From CAJQQY01 sp045106765 (GTDB lineage Bacteria; Bacteroidota; Bacteroidia; Chitinophagales; Saprospiraceae), in the NCBI GenBank assembly GCA_045106765.1, contig JBGCFD010000005.1, positions 22,735 to 86,734 on the forward strand: a stretch of 64,000 nucleotides of DNA. The letters run 5' to 3'. This document shows, in pieces, positions 23,948-34,179 of this stretch. A program made the translations under genes and the position numbers. Positions within the stretch are counted from its first letter, which is position 1; each line of letters opens with the position of its first letter. The notes beneath the pieces are model-generated. The model did not search any database. It saw nothing but the letters and a program-made list of their open reading frames with translations, and was not told the DNA's origin.

Positions 23948-26900
23948 TCACGACCCTTCATTTTTTCGTCCTTCCAATGCCTCCCGTATACCATCAATTC
24001 CATCCGTGAAAGCTGTCATCTGTGCCAATATTTGGGCCATCGGATTATTGCCATCCATGTTACGGAATAATTTATTTTTGTTAAAAGTCTTTTTGATATC
24101 ATCCCATCGAGATTGTTCAGAGGGAGTAATTTCGTTAATTAGTTCTTTCAATTTTAAGAAATTGGCTTCCGCATCGCTGGTCAGAGTTTGAGACTCATTT
24201 TCATAATGAGTAAAAATCAAAGTTTTTAATTCCTGATCGTTCATAATGGCGACCGCTTTTTCAGACAACTTATTCATGTCTCGATAAGAACCTTGCAATT
24301 TAAAGGAAGGCTCTGTTCGATAATCATCCGAAATGGCAGCAGAATGAATGTAGGCTTTATTGACTATTAAAACGACATCTCGAATCGTAAGCATTTTTTT
24401 CATAACGGCGACATACTCTTTAATTTCTTCAGGCGTATGGTTTGATTTAAATTCTATATTGTTTTGATTTCCTGTTTCTGCAATTTTTAGAATCGTATGC
24501 ACATCTTCGAAACTTTTGTTGCCTAATTTTTGCAAAACTGGATTAGAGGTAATCGCATTTTCGATATAACTTAATTTGAAAACTGTTTCTGAATCTCCAA
24601 TGATGTCTCCCAAATTATAAATGTCAGCTCGATTAGCAAGCATGTCAGGTATTTGAAATTTATCACCGCTTTCCGTATATGGATTTCCAGCCATGATGAC
24701 ACAAAAACGTTTGCCTCTTAAATCATAAGCTTTACTTTTATTTTCATAAACTCCTTCGATCTTTCGTTGCCCATCACAAAGAGAAATGAATTTTTGTAAA
24801 AATTCAGGATTACAATGTTGAATATCATCAAGATACAGCATAACATTATTTCCCATTTCCAAGGCAAGATTGAGTTTTTCTAATTCTTGTCTCGCTGCTA
24901 AATTTGTTGCTTCCATCGGATCAAGCGATCGAACTTGATGTCCTAAAGCTGGCCCATTTATTTTCATAAAAATTAACCCCAAACGATCTGCAATGTATTC
25001 CATCAAAGTCGTTTTTCCATAGCCAGGAGGGGAGACCAATAGCAACATTCCCATTCGATCTGTTCTGGTATTCTCACCAACTGTTCCAATTTGCTTCGCT
25101 AAATTATCGCCAAATAAAGGAAGGTAGACTTTATCAATTAACTGATTTCTGACAAAGGAACTCAACACTCGTGGTTTGAAATCATCTAAATTCATTTTAT
25201 GTTTAAATTCTACAGCAACCTGTTTTTTTAGTGCTTGGAATTTTTTAAAACGAGGAACAACCGTTGCGTTGTATCGTTCCATTTTATTCATAAAAGCATT
25301 ATAATTGAGTTCGTATGATCCTTGCTCCAACAATGGATGATCGCCATGAAGTTGATCAACTTGGAACGTCGTAGGTACTTTTAATACTCGTTTCTTTTCG
25401 TAGTCATCCAAAAATAGGAGGGTAGCGGATTCAGCTAAAGTCCCGAGCGAGTGGTCTGTAGTTTGTTCCAAATAGGCTTGTACCCATTTTTGAATCAGTA
25501 GAAATTGTTCGGATTTTTGTGCTTCTAATTCAAGTACAGAATCTCGGTATTTATTTTCTGATTTATTGGTTTTTAAAAACTGTAAAAATGATTCCCTTAA
25601 ATTCGCAGCCTCCTGACTTACAATAAAACGATCACCTCTTGATAGTTCTCGGAATAAATATTGAGCCACCTTACTGGCTTCTTCTTCTCCAAACAAGTTA
25701 GTCTCTTCTTGAAATAATTCTACAACTGTTTTTAACTCTTTGATCAAATAATCAAAGCCTTGTGTTTCTGGAAAAACTTTAAGAATAGTTCCAGCACTAC
25801 TAAGTTGTTGTTGAAATAATTCTTGTTGTTTTTTATCCAAAAAATGTTTCCAAAAAATATTTGCACAAGCTCTGACATTAGCGGAAAAATATAATAAATC
25901 AATATTCTTTGATAAATCTAATAAAGCCCTCAACAACTTATTGGCATCTTCATCATGGATACCCGTCGTATAACCTTCTTGATATCGAGTGGCAGTATTT
26001 TCTTTAATGATATCTATAAGTTGCCCATTGGCATTGTTTAGTTTTTCTTTGTCAATAGATTGAAAAAGAGCATAGGCCAAATATTCCGATCGATAAACAT
26101 CTGCTGTTTCAGAAATAAGAGATTGTGTCCAGACCGATTTTGTTTCTTCAAAAGCGGGGTCTTGAATAGCTGAGAAAAAATCAGTTCCTGTCAGGTGAAA
26201 AAACAACGCTTCTTTTTCTTGTACAATCGTCAGGTCCAACGCTTGAATATTGACAGAGAATTTGTGCTTACCTAATTGAATAATATTTTCTCCATCGACA
26301 AACAAATCTTGCCGATCTCTTAGCTGTCGAATGGTTTCTTCTTTTAACGCTTTTAATTTTGTTTGAACAATGTTTGCCTTGTTGCTATCCTCCAATTCAT
26401 TCAATTGGCGAATGAGATCTCGCACTTTGTCAATCATTAAATCGCCAGCAAAGAATCCATTAATTTCGTCCAGCGTCTTTATATTTTTAACTCGAGTTTG
26501 GATGCCATTTAGAATTCGGTCGGCAGCTTTTTGTATGGCAAGAGTTCTATTGTTCCGTGCTTCCTTTAGGCTATTTTTTCGATTTTCAAAAGCAGTATAA
26601 ACTTCTTCTCGTTTATCCGTTATTTTAACAATGAACTCATCAAACTCTACAAATTTACTTTCCAGTTCCTCTAATTGCACCATAAGTTTGGTGAGGTACT
26701 CATCACTTTTTTGAGGCGTGTCTGCCAAGTCAAGATAGCTGATGATTCCTTGATCAAGAAGTTTCATTTGTGCGTTAAACGATGCAATGGCTTCCTTACC
26801 ACCTAGGCTCTTTTGTTTCTTTTTGATAGCGGCTTTCACTTGATTGAGACCTGCAAACATAGAAGAAACAGCTTCAATGATTTTGCTGGTATGCGTAGCA

Positions 26901-28819
26901 TCTTCGATATTTAGGTTGTTGACAATTTCAATCAACAACTCCAGTTCTTGCCCAATTTTCTCAACATTAGTTTCTTTGACTTTTGCCTCTGCAGCAGTTT
27001 TAAGAGTTTCCAGTCCTTCTTTTTCTACTGCTATCTTTTCTAGATAAGGTTTTAAGGAATTATCTTCTAACAAGAATTGCACACAGTCATTTGACAACTG
27101 AGTGTTGATGTCTGCACATTCAGTTTCTAATTTTTCAAGGAGCGGCAAGTCAGTATATCGAAGTTCTTTTAGCGAAATAATTTGCCCTCGAAAAACCCGA
27201 AGTTCTGCCAGCGTTTCTACAAATAAATCAACTTTGTCGAAGGTTTGAGAACGGCTCTTTTTAAACAATTCTTTTGCTCTGTTCTCCGCTTTTAAGATTT
27301 CTGCTTTAGTGTTTTTCTCAATTCGATTTTTCTTTTCAAACTCATCGATAGCGGTGGAAGCTGTTTCTCCAATCTTCTGAATAACCTCTGACATGTTGAA
27401 CGTTTCCTTCTTCCCAATCCAATAGTATGCATCAGTCAGATCTGTACTTTTCTTCAACAAATCATTGTACAATCCAAAGTAAGAATCTTGTTTATTACTG
27501 AGTGTCAAAATCTCTTGACATTCTGCCATTGCCTTGACAATATCTTTATTCCCAACCTTGAATAAATAAGAATCCGTATGCTCCGAGGGTACAGATACCG
27601 TACTCACAAATGGTGTTTGCCAAATTTGCATTACATGGTGCTTAGTTGCTTCCTTTTCTGCGCGGAAGTAACATAATTCTCCGTTAGGAAAAAGCGTATA
27701 ACCATTACAAATAATAGGCGTGACTATTTTTTGCTCGATCAGGTTATAATGTAGAAGGACATAAATACCAGTATGATTATTATAAAAAACATAGAGGAAA
27801 TCTTCTCCATTAGGAGAAATAATTCTCTTTTTAAACTGTTTATTTCTCATGTCAGGATCGAATAATTTAAACTCTCCTGTCTGTAAATAATAACCGTTGG
27901 CGAAGATCAGACCATGTTGGTCTGGTAATAAAACGCCAGAGTCTTCTAAGGAATCAATTCGCTGAATTTCCTGTACTTTTTCATTAAAAACGAAGTAGCG
28001 GAAGTCTTCTTGGTAAGGCTTTATTTTTAATACAATCAAATTTCCTAAGTCCGCAAAAAAGTATTCTGCATCGTCTAGAGTTTGTTCTTTGTATTCTACT
28101 TCTTCTCTATAAATTCCCAGACCATCATCTGTATTGTCTTCCACTTTAATAGTCAAATCACCGCCAACTGTTTCAACAAAAACTCGATCTAAAATAGAAA
28201 CGTGTGGGTGCTTTCCATTTCGATGAAAATCACGATGTGCTCGTTGCCACTTAAATTCATGTTGATTTGGAAATCGAACTTCCTGATCAGAACGAGCATC
28301 TATATATTCTAACTTATCTTCCCGAATTAGCCATTTAAAAACTTTGAAATCAGTTCCTTCCTTACTTACGTGAAAGACCATGTACAGGTAAGAATTCAAA
28401 ACAACAAACCGAGCGAAGTAGGCTTGTTTATAATACCGATATAAGTTTTGAAAATCAGTTTGGAATTTATCATTATTCAATAAAGTCATATCATTTTCCT
28501 GAAAGCGATTCGCTTCAAAATGATATACACTAAAAACATCGCTGAGTTTGATGCCTGACCTTAAGCCAACGTGAACATTGTATCCAAACAAGCATTGATT
28601 GCCAATGGAAAAGACATCTCGGGCGGTACAATGAATATTCGTATTGATACGATCATTGGCGATCAATTGAGTTTCTATCGCACCGAAAACTTCCTTACGA
28701 GCATTGTTGAGGAGTTGGAGTCGGCTACTCAATTCCTTCGCCTGTTCCTGTAAACGCTGTTGGATGATTTCGTAAGTACCTCCCTCTAAGCCTATATTTT
28801 TTTCTTTGATATTCGTCAT
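23948..28819 (-). CDS. Giant AAA ATPase of the flotillin-associated 'DNA repair ATPase' family
   Basis: A 1,623-residue protein. Residues about 1-430 form a beta-rich, repeat-like region with no enzyme motif; about 480-860 is largely coiled coil; about 860-1230 is helical; the C-terminal third is an AAA domain with Walker A SPPGYGKTT (G1266-T1271), Walker B VMLYLDDIQ (about 1318-1326), and sensor-like CVIMAGNPY. Databases name such proteins DNA repair ATPase, but I see no nuclease or SMC hinge. It is the last gene of a YqiJ-like / flotillin / ATPase set on the minus strand, so a membrane-associated role seems more likely than chromosomal repair. A hairpin (28882-28957) separates it from the flotillin gene. 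Confidence 0.82.
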   Translation of the reverse strand: MTNIKEKNIGLEGGTYEIIQQRLQEQAKELSSRLQLLNNARKEVFGAIETQLIANDRINTNIHCTARDVFSIGNQCLFGYNVHVGLRSGIKLSDVFSVYHFEANRFQENDMTLLNNDKFQTDFQNLYRYYKQAYFARFVVLNSYLYMVFHVSKEGTDFKVFKWLIREDKLEYIDARSDQEVRFPNQHEFKWQRAHRDFHRNGKHPHVSILDRVFVETVGGDLTIKVEDNTDDGLGIYREEVEYKEQTLDDAEYFFADLGNLIVLKIKPYQEDFRYFVFNEKVQEIQRIDSLEDSGVLLPDQHGLIFANGYYLQTGEFKLFDPDMRNKQFKKRIISPNGEDFLYVFYNNHTGIYVLLHYNLIEQKIVTPIICNGYTLFPNGELCYFRAEKEATKHHVMQIWQTPFVSTVSVPSEHTDSYLFKVGNKDIVKAMAECQEILTLSNKQDSYFGLYNDLLKKSTDLTDAYYWIGKKETFNMSEVIQKIGETASTAIDEFEKKNRIEKNTKAEILKAENRAKELFKKSRSQTFDKVDLFVETLAELRVFRGQIISLKELRYTDLPLLEKLETECADINTQLSNDCVQFLLEDNSLKPYLEKIAVEKEGLETLKTAAEAKVKETNVEKIGQELELLIEIVNNLNIEDATHTSKIIEAVSSMFAGLNQVKAAIKKKQKSLGGKEAIASFNAQMKLLDQGIISYLDLADTPQKSDEYLTKLMVQLEELESKFVEFDEFIVKITDKREEVYTAFENRKNSLKEARNNRTLAIQKAADRILNGIQTRVKNIKTLDEINGFFAGDLMIDKVRDLIRQLNELEDSNKANIVQTKLKALKEETIRQLRDRQDLFVDGENIIQLGKHKFSVNIQALDLTIVQEKEALFFHLTGTDFFSAIQDPAFEETKSVWTQSLISETADVYRSEYLAYALFQSIDKEKLNNANGQLIDIIKENTATRYQEGYTTGIHDEDANKLLRALLDLSKNIDLLYFSANVRACANIFWKHFLDKKQQELFQQQLSSAGTILKVFPETQGFDYLIKELKTVVELFQEETNLFGEEEASKVAQYLFRELSRGDRFIVSQEAANLRESFLQFLKTNKSENKYRDSVLELEAQKSEQFLLIQKWVQAYLEQTTDHSLGTLAESATLLFLDDYEKKRVLKVPTTFQVDQLHGDHPLLEQGSYELNYNAFMNKMERYNATVVPRFKKFQALKKQVAVEFKHKMNLDDFKPRVLSSFVRNQLIDKVYLPLFGDNLAKQIGTVGENTRTDRMGMLLLVSPPGYGKTTLMEYIADRLGLIFMKINGPALGHQVRSLDPMEATNLAARQELEKLNLALEMGNNVMLYLDDIQHCNPEFLQKFISLCDGQRKIEGVYENKSKAYDLRGKRFCVIMAGNPYTESGDKFQIPDMLANRADIYNLGDIIGDSETVFKLSYIENAITSNPVLQKLGNKSFEDVHTILKIAETGNQNNIEFKSNHTPEEIKEYVAVMKKMLTIRDVVLIVNKAYIHSAAISDDYRTEPSFKLQGSYRDMNKLSEKAVAIMNDQELKTLIFTHYENESQTLTSDAEANFLKLKELINEITPSEQSRWDDIKKTFNKNKLFRNMDGNNPMAQILAQMTAFTDGIDGIREALEGRKNEGS

Positions 28820-28881
28820 TTACTAAAAAGGATTGTGATGTTGAATGTTATTTGTTCCTTCCTCTTTGGACGCAGATAGTA

Positions 28882-28957
28882 ACGTAGGTTTGGCTTCAGC
28901 CGAACAATTTCTGTTCTGCCCATTTCTGATGTATTCAGCTAAAACCAAATCTACGTA
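28882..28957. repeat. Imperfect palindrome, REP-like
   Basis: Arms near 28882-28905 and 28933-28957 (ACGTAGGTTTGGCTTCAGC against TACGTAGATTTGG and TTTAGCTGA read on the other strand) pair with a few mismatches. Shares the TTTAGCTGA core with the 721-772 element. Placed between the flotillin and ATPase genes. Confidence 0.6.
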
Positions 28958-28977
28958 ATTGCGATTTTTCCAACATT

Positions 28978-31098
28978 TTACAAAACATCTTCGGCTGGTT
29001 TTTGACCGATGCCGAGGTCTTTAATTGTCATCATTAATTGATTGATCAGACTTAAATCTTTTTCCTCTGTTACTTGATCCTGTAATTTTAGGAGTAGGGT
29101 AGTTAAGGTTAGATTTTTTAGATCGTCATTAGTGATGCCTGTTTTGGCAATTAAAGCTTTTACTTTGGTTAACATTCCAACACCGTTTCCATTTGTATTT
29201 ATTTTATTGCCGCTGGACAATAATCTATTTTTTACATCAGTAAGATGTTTGCTATTATCTAACATTCGATCTACCGATTTTCCTCTGTTGATAGAGTTCA
29301 TGATATTATCTACAAAAGCCATTTCACCTCCTACAATATCAATGTTAGCTGTTTTGAATGCTTCTGCAAGGACACTAGCTTGTGCTTCTGCAATGTGTTT
29401 TTGTATGTTGATTTCTGCCAAGTCGATGGCTTTTTCTTTTTCCAATCTAAGTTTAAACTCTTCGTGCTCTTTACCAACTCCATCCAATTTTTGCATCGCA
29501 ATTGCTTTCTCTTCCACACCTTTAGCTTCAGCTGTATATTTCTGAGTCATGACTTTTGCTTCAGCAGCACCAAGCTCTGCGGCTACTTCTGCTTCAGCTA
29601 AACCTTGCAATTTATGAGCTGCGGCTTTAGCTTCGATACCTTTGGCTTCAGCAATTGCTTTCTTCTCGATCACGACTGCTTCAAGGCTTCCTTCTTGCTC
29701 TTTCGCTTTTGCTTTTGCTTCTATGACCTGTGCTTCGGATAATCCAATCGTTGCTTCTTCTGCTGCTTTTGCTTCTGCGTGAATCTTTCTAGCTTCTGCT
29801 TCTTTTTCAGCAGCGTTCATAGATGCTTGTGCTTCGATGACCAAAGTTTCTGCTTTGATTTCTGCTGCAAGTTTTTCTGCTTGTGCTAATTTCTCTTGTT
29901 CAATAACTGTAGCTTGACCAGTTTCTTCCGCTTTTATGATTGCAACATTTCTTGATCTTTCAGCAGTTGCTAAAGCTCTAGTGTCTTTGATTTTTTCTTC
30001 TTCTTCCACTACTTTTTTCTCAACGATAATACGATCTTTGATTACATCCTGAATATTTTTCTTTTCCAATTCAATGGCGCGTTGTTTTTCAATTTCGGCC
30101 AATGCTACAATCTTCTCTTTTTCAGTTTGTTCTAGTAATTTTTCTTTTTCCACTCTTTCATTTTCTACCGCTTCCGTCTTTTCTTTGTTTTTTGCAGCGA
30201 CAATTACTTGACGTAATTTGTTCTCTTCCGCAATCGATAATTCTTCTTCTGTGTGAATGCGCACCATCTCAGAACGTAGTCTTTCCTCTTCGTTGATTTT
30301 AGCAATCTCTGCCTCCTCTCTCGCCTTGATGTTAGCGATTTCTCTTTTTTGACGTTCTTCTTTTTCTGCTAATTGCCTTTCGTATTCAAGGATAGCTTCC
30401 TGTGCTTCTACATTTTGTTCCTTTAATGTTTTCTCTTCTTCTCTACGAATAAAATTAGCTTTGATCTTTTGATTAGCAGTTAACTCAGTAATTTTTTTGA
30501 TACCCTCTGAATCAAGAATGTTGTGTTCGTTAAGATATTCTAAACCAGTTTGTTCCAGATAATCAATGGCACAATCATCTACCACATAACCATTTAGATC
30601 AACGCCGATGACATCAATAATCTCTTGTTTAAATTTATCTCTGGAATCATAAAGGTCTACGAAGTCAAAACGTTTCCCAACCGTTTTAAGGGCTTCCGAA
30701 AATTTGGCTTCAAATAAAAGTCGAAGCGTTTCTTTATCGGATGCTCGGGCAGTACCGATAGTAGATGCCACTTTCTCTATAAATTTAGGCTCATTATTGA
30801 TTCGAACGAAGAACACCACTTTGATGTCTGCTCGCATATTGTCTTTACAAATCAGGCCGTCTTTGTTTAGTCGACCAATTTCTATGGTTTTTACGGAGAG
30901 ATCCATTTGCTCTACCATGTGAAAAACTGGTATAACAAACAATCCTTTATTTAAGGCCACTTTTGTTCCTCCTTGCCCTGTTCGGATAAGTGCTTGCCCT
31001 TGTGGAATCTTTTTATACCAGGTAGCCATAGCGAATAATATTCCAAGCAGGATGATAAAAAGAATGACAGTTCCAATGAAAATTACGTTAGATAGCAT
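28978..31098 (-). CDS. Flotillin family (SPFH/YqiK-like) protein
   Basis: A 706-residue flotillin. One N-terminal membrane segment (VIFIGTVILFIILLGILFAM) is followed by the SPFH/band-7 domain (about residues 27-215, with IPQGQALIRTGQGG and GLFVIPVFHMVEQMDLS). A very long Glu/Ala/Lys-rich coiled coil (about 230-600, repeating EAKAxAEE-type heptads) leads to a C-terminal helical tail. Flotillins oligomerise into membrane rings or scaffolds. The order YqiJ-like then flotillin matches the E. coli yqiJ-yqiK pair. Longer than average for YqiK, due to the coiled coil. Likely co-transcribed with the flanking genes. Confidence 0.93.
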   Translation of the reverse strand: MLSNVIFIGTVILFIILLGILFAMATWYKKIPQGQALIRTGQGGTKVALNKGLFVIPVFHMVEQMDLSVKTIEIGRLNKDGLICKDNMRADIKVVFFVRINNEPKFIEKVASTIGTARASDKETLRLLFEAKFSEALKTVGKRFDFVDLYDSRDKFKQEIIDVIGVDLNGYVVDDCAIDYLEQTGLEYLNEHNILDSEGIKKITELTANQKIKANFIRREEEKTLKEQNVEAQEAILEYERQLAEKEERQKREIANIKAREEAEIAKINEEERLRSEMVRIHTEEELSIAEENKLRQVIVAAKNKEKTEAVENERVEKEKLLEQTEKEKIVALAEIEKQRAIELEKKNIQDVIKDRIIVEKKVVEEEEKIKDTRALATAERSRNVAIIKAEETGQATVIEQEKLAQAEKLAAEIKAETLVIEAQASMNAAEKEAEARKIHAEAKAAEEATIGLSEAQVIEAKAKAKEQEGSLEAVVIEKKAIAEAKGIEAKAAAHKLQGLAEAEVAAELGAAEAKVMTQKYTAEAKGVEEKAIAMQKLDGVGKEHEEFKLRLEKEKAIDLAEINIQKHIAEAQASVLAEAFKTANIDIVGGEMAFVDNIMNSINRGKSVDRMLDNSKHLTDVKNRLLSSGNKINTNGNGVGMLTKVKALIAKTGITNDDLKNLTLTTLLLKLQDQVTEEKDLSLINQLMMTIKDLGIGQKPAEDVL

Positions 31099-31227
31099 AG
31101 GTTTAAATTTTATTGATTTTGATATTAGTTGATATAATGTTTAAGTACCACTCTGGTTATAAGCAAGGTATGATAGCTTTACATTTGTAATTTTGTAAAG
31201 GGCAAAACGATTGCTCATTTCTAGAGG

Positions 31228-31887
31228 TTAGAAGACTATTTCGGTTGGCTTCCTAATGAAAAAATAGGAAGTATCTTTGGAGGGGCGAAGGATGATGGCC
31301 TCTTCTCCTTTATTAATCATGTCCACATCATCATCCACCTTTACATAGATGAGTAATGATCTATTTTTATGAATAACCTCGGCTTGTCCTTTCTTTGTTT
31401 TATTGGCAGTTACAGTCAATTTGCAAGTCATTCCAATAAAGTCAACATCTTCCTCTGGTGTATTGAGTTGTTGAAAAATAGGAATCAAAGGTGTTGTAAT
31501 TATCTTGGTCAAAAGAAGACTTATAAATAGATTCGGAATCATTAGCATGAGTGCAAAAACCAAACTACCTCCTCCCATATAATGGTTCAGTAATACATTA
31601 ATCATCCAAGCAAATAAGATGGCAAATGAGAGAATAACCATAGTCGGTAATTTCCCGAAATTGAAAAAATGAAGTGCGCCTGCTAGCCAGCCACTAGTTC
31701 CTCCTGCACCGTCTACATCTGCATCGACATCCAAGTCTACATCAAGATCAGTATCTAAATCTATATCGAAGGCATTCATATCCAAGCCTCCTGCGATGAC
31801 AGAAAGCCAATAGAAAAGTACGAGAACCAATAGTACCGTGTAGATGATGTTTTCAGCAGAAAGTGCCGCTTGAAATAATTCAGTCAT
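31228..31887 (-). CDS. YqiJ-like OB-fold membrane protein
   Basis: A 219-residue membrane protein with a first membrane helix (about 14-33), an Asp-rich loop (DIDLDTDLDVDLDVDADVDG, residues about 41-60), two further helices (about 75-125), and a C-terminal soluble beta domain (about 145-210, FIGMTCKLTVTANKTKKGQAEVIHKN) consistent with the OB-fold of YqiJ/NfeD-type flotillin partners. NfeD-like proteins pair with SPFH proteins in conserved operons. It is the first gene of the three-gene minus-strand set, 129 nt before flotillin. The alternating Asp pattern might bind divalent cations, but this is a guess. Confidence 0.82.
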   Translation of the reverse strand: MTELFQAALSAENIIYTVLLVLVLFYWLSVIAGGLDMNAFDIDLDTDLDVDLDVDADVDGAGGTSGWLAGALHFFNFGKLPTMVILSFAILFAWMINVLLNHYMGGGSLVFALMLMIPNLFISLLLTKIITTPLIPIFQQLNTPEEDVDFIGMTCKLTVTANKTKKGQAEVIHKNRSLLIYVKVDDDVDMINKGEEAIILRPSKDTSYFFIRKPTEIVF

Positions 31888-32489
31888 ATGTTTTTTCGAT
31901 TAGCTTTACGATGATTTTAATAATAAGACTACACTTAATGATGAGTAATCGGACTTCTAAAAAAATCGTTTTAAATAAATTTCTTGTGTTGTTTTAATCT
32001 TAGTTTAAAGATGTTAATATTTTCTTAAAAAGTCATATAATATCGGCTAATATGGATAGAAATCAGATAAAACAATTATTAGGAACGGAGGGGTAATATT
32101 TTAGAATAGATTTAGTTCATTGAAAAAAAACTACTCTATGACTAATGAAGAAGAAGTAATTTTTTCAGTATGACACACAATGTAATGTACAAATACTTAA
32201 CATAATGTAATTTATCGGGGTCGCGACATCAAAACTATGCCACATATTAAAAGAGAGAATTATTATCTTAGAATTAGGTCTGCAAAAATATGGAATAAAA
32301 TAATTTTAAATTTTTAAATAGTTAAAAACTAGACTTAGTTTAAGATATTTATCAGGAATCAAAAAAGTCTAAGTTCTAAAAAAAAGGAATATATTTGTCA
32401 CATATTGGTTGTTATAGGATTATAAATATAGTTGGATTCCTTCAAGAATCTGCCATTAATATTTTTTAACATAACTAACCCATTTTAGT
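31888..32489. other. Divergent intergenic region
   Basis: About 600 bp, very AT-rich, between the divergent flotillin operon and the secreted protein gene. A TATATTTG box (32390-32397) could be a -7 element for the plus-strand gene, but I see no convincing -33 box. No ORF or repeat was recognised. Confidence 0.5.
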
Positions 32490-34178
32490 ATGAGAGATTC
32501 AAACCAAAACGTATGGTATATTATACCTATTCTTACCCTTATTTTTTCCATAAATATAAACGCACAAACTCTTTTAGAGCCAACCTTAGGAGCTAATGAT
32601 ACTTATACTTTTACTATAACAGATGTAGAAAGTGAAGATTTAATTTACTTTAGATTTTCTGATGGAAATCATATGACTACTATGGTGCCAGACGATGGAA
32701 CTAGTGTAAGTGTTGAAAGGCAATTCTACAATATAGGTGATTATGAAGTTAAAGCGTATGTTGCAAAAAAAGGAGGTACTTTAGGAATTACTTCTAATAC
32801 TCAAGGCATTTCAACATATACAGATTGTACCTCTTGCCTTCCTCCATTAATTGGTATGGGATCAGAGCAAAATTTACTCCTTTCCACAAGTTGGAATTCA
32901 TTTTTTCTTGAAGGGATAGGAGGCGAAATAGAAAGTTTTGAAGATGAGATAACCGCAATGACTACTCCAACTGATGAATCATGGTTTTTTTTAAATACTA
33001 CATTGCAAAAGACTTCAGCTTTATTAGACGGAAGTGTTTTACGAATTTATTTTCCGCATATAGAATATGATATTCAAGGAGTAATCATAAACAACAAATG
33101 GATAGAATTTACCAATTACGAATCTGAAACAAGTTACTTTCCTGAGAATTTTGATTTAGTATCTGAGGTGGTTCATAATCCTGATGGGCGTGTTGATTTT
33201 TCTTTAGAAAGAGAAATTCAGTTCCAAGAAAATATCTACCTTATTGTAAAGGGAGAACCTGCAAGTTTTGAAGATGAATTATTTTTCTCTGCAGAATTGG
33301 TTAAGCAAAGAAAAAAGAATCAACTTACTGTAATTGAACAAAACTATTTAGCTATAAAACCAACTCAACAACCTCATGACCCAAATAACATAGCATCAGA
33401 AACGCCTGATAATAGTTGTTTAGAAGATATTAATACTTACCATGTTAATTTTCAAAATTTAGGAGAAGGCTATGCTAGTATTGTTGACGTTGAGGTTTTT
33501 ATAGATGATGTTTTTCTTAATACTTTGTCCCTTGATAACATTGAAACAAGTCATCCAGATTTTTTAGAGTCTTCCGTTCAAATTACTCCCAATTCTTTAA
33601 AGTTTAGATTTAATAATATTAACCTTCCGGGAGTTACACAGAATATTCCAACCACTTATCCTTATAATTCTACAATGGGTTGGATAAAATTTGACTTAGC
33701 TCTTCATGATTGTTTACCCCAAATACCGTTAACCATGGATTGGATAAATACAACTGGGACAATTTATTTTTATGGTTCAGGTACATTTATTCAAGAGACA
33801 CCAATGAATATACTTCAACATAAACCACCTTGTCAATTTCCTTGTACACTTGGTAGAGTAGATAATGGAAGTGACCTCATATCTATTCCAAACAATGGGG
33901 TATCTTTTCTTGACGAGGATATACCATTTGAGATCAGCGGCTACCCCACAATTGTTAATGACGAATATTTTATCAAAACATCAAATCTTGAAAAAGGAAG
34001 TTCATTGCATTTAGATGTAGTTGATCTTTCAGGAAAAGTTTGGCAGACAAAAAACATTCAGATTGAAAATTTGAATTCAGAAGAAAGTATAGATATCTCA
34101 AAACTTCCAAGTGGAGTTTATTTTGTCAAAATAGAATATAATCAAAGTGTAAATATTTTAAAATTGATCAAAATATAA
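32490..34178 (+). CDS. Secreted protein with type A T9SS sorting domain
   Basis: A 562-residue secreted protein. Signal peptide at residues 1-25 (ending NINAQ), a PKD-like segment early on (ESEDLIYFRFSDGNHM, about 50-95), a large middle part not recognised, and a C-terminal type IX secretion domain of type A (about 485-562, VVDLSGKVWQTKN through DISKLPSGVYFVKIEYN). It would be exported across the outer membrane by the T9SS and attached to the surface. Its stop is 1 nt before the CHAT protease ATG, so the pair is probably an operon. The secreted partner could be a substrate or ligand of the CHAT protein; unproven. Confidence 0.85.
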   Translation: MRDSNQNVWYIIPILTLIFSININAQTLLEPTLGANDTYTFTITDVESEDLIYFRFSDGNHMTTMVPDDGTSVSVERQFYNIGDYEVKAYVAKKGGTLGITSNTQGISTYTDCTSCLPPLIGMGSEQNLLLSTSWNSFFLEGIGGEIESFEDEITAMTTPTDESWFFLNTTLQKTSALLDGSVLRIYFPHIEYDIQGVIINNKWIEFTNYESETSYFPENFDLVSEVVHNPDGRVDFSLEREIQFQENIYLIVKGEPASFEDELFFSAELVKQRKKNQLTVIEQNYLAIKPTQQPHDPNNIASETPDNSCLEDINTYHVNFQNLGEGYASIVDVEVFIDDVFLNTLSLDNIETSHPDFLESSVQITPNSLKFRFNNINLPGVTQNIPTTYPYNSTMGWIKFDLALHDCLPQIPLTMDWINTTGTIYFYGSGTFIQETPMNILQHKPPCQFPCTLGRVDNGSDLISIPNNGVSFLDEDIPFEISGYPTIVNDEYFIKTSNLEKGSSLHLDVVDLSGKVWQTKNIQIENLNSEESIDISKLPSGVYFVKIEYNQSVNILKLIKI

Positions 34179-34179
34179 G

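Noticed and set aside
23948..28819. SMC/RecN-type DNA repair protein
   Set aside because: Coiled coil and ATPase are present, but there is no SMC hinge, no signature motif, and the Walker A and B are both in the C-terminal third, as in AAA rather than ABC ATPases.
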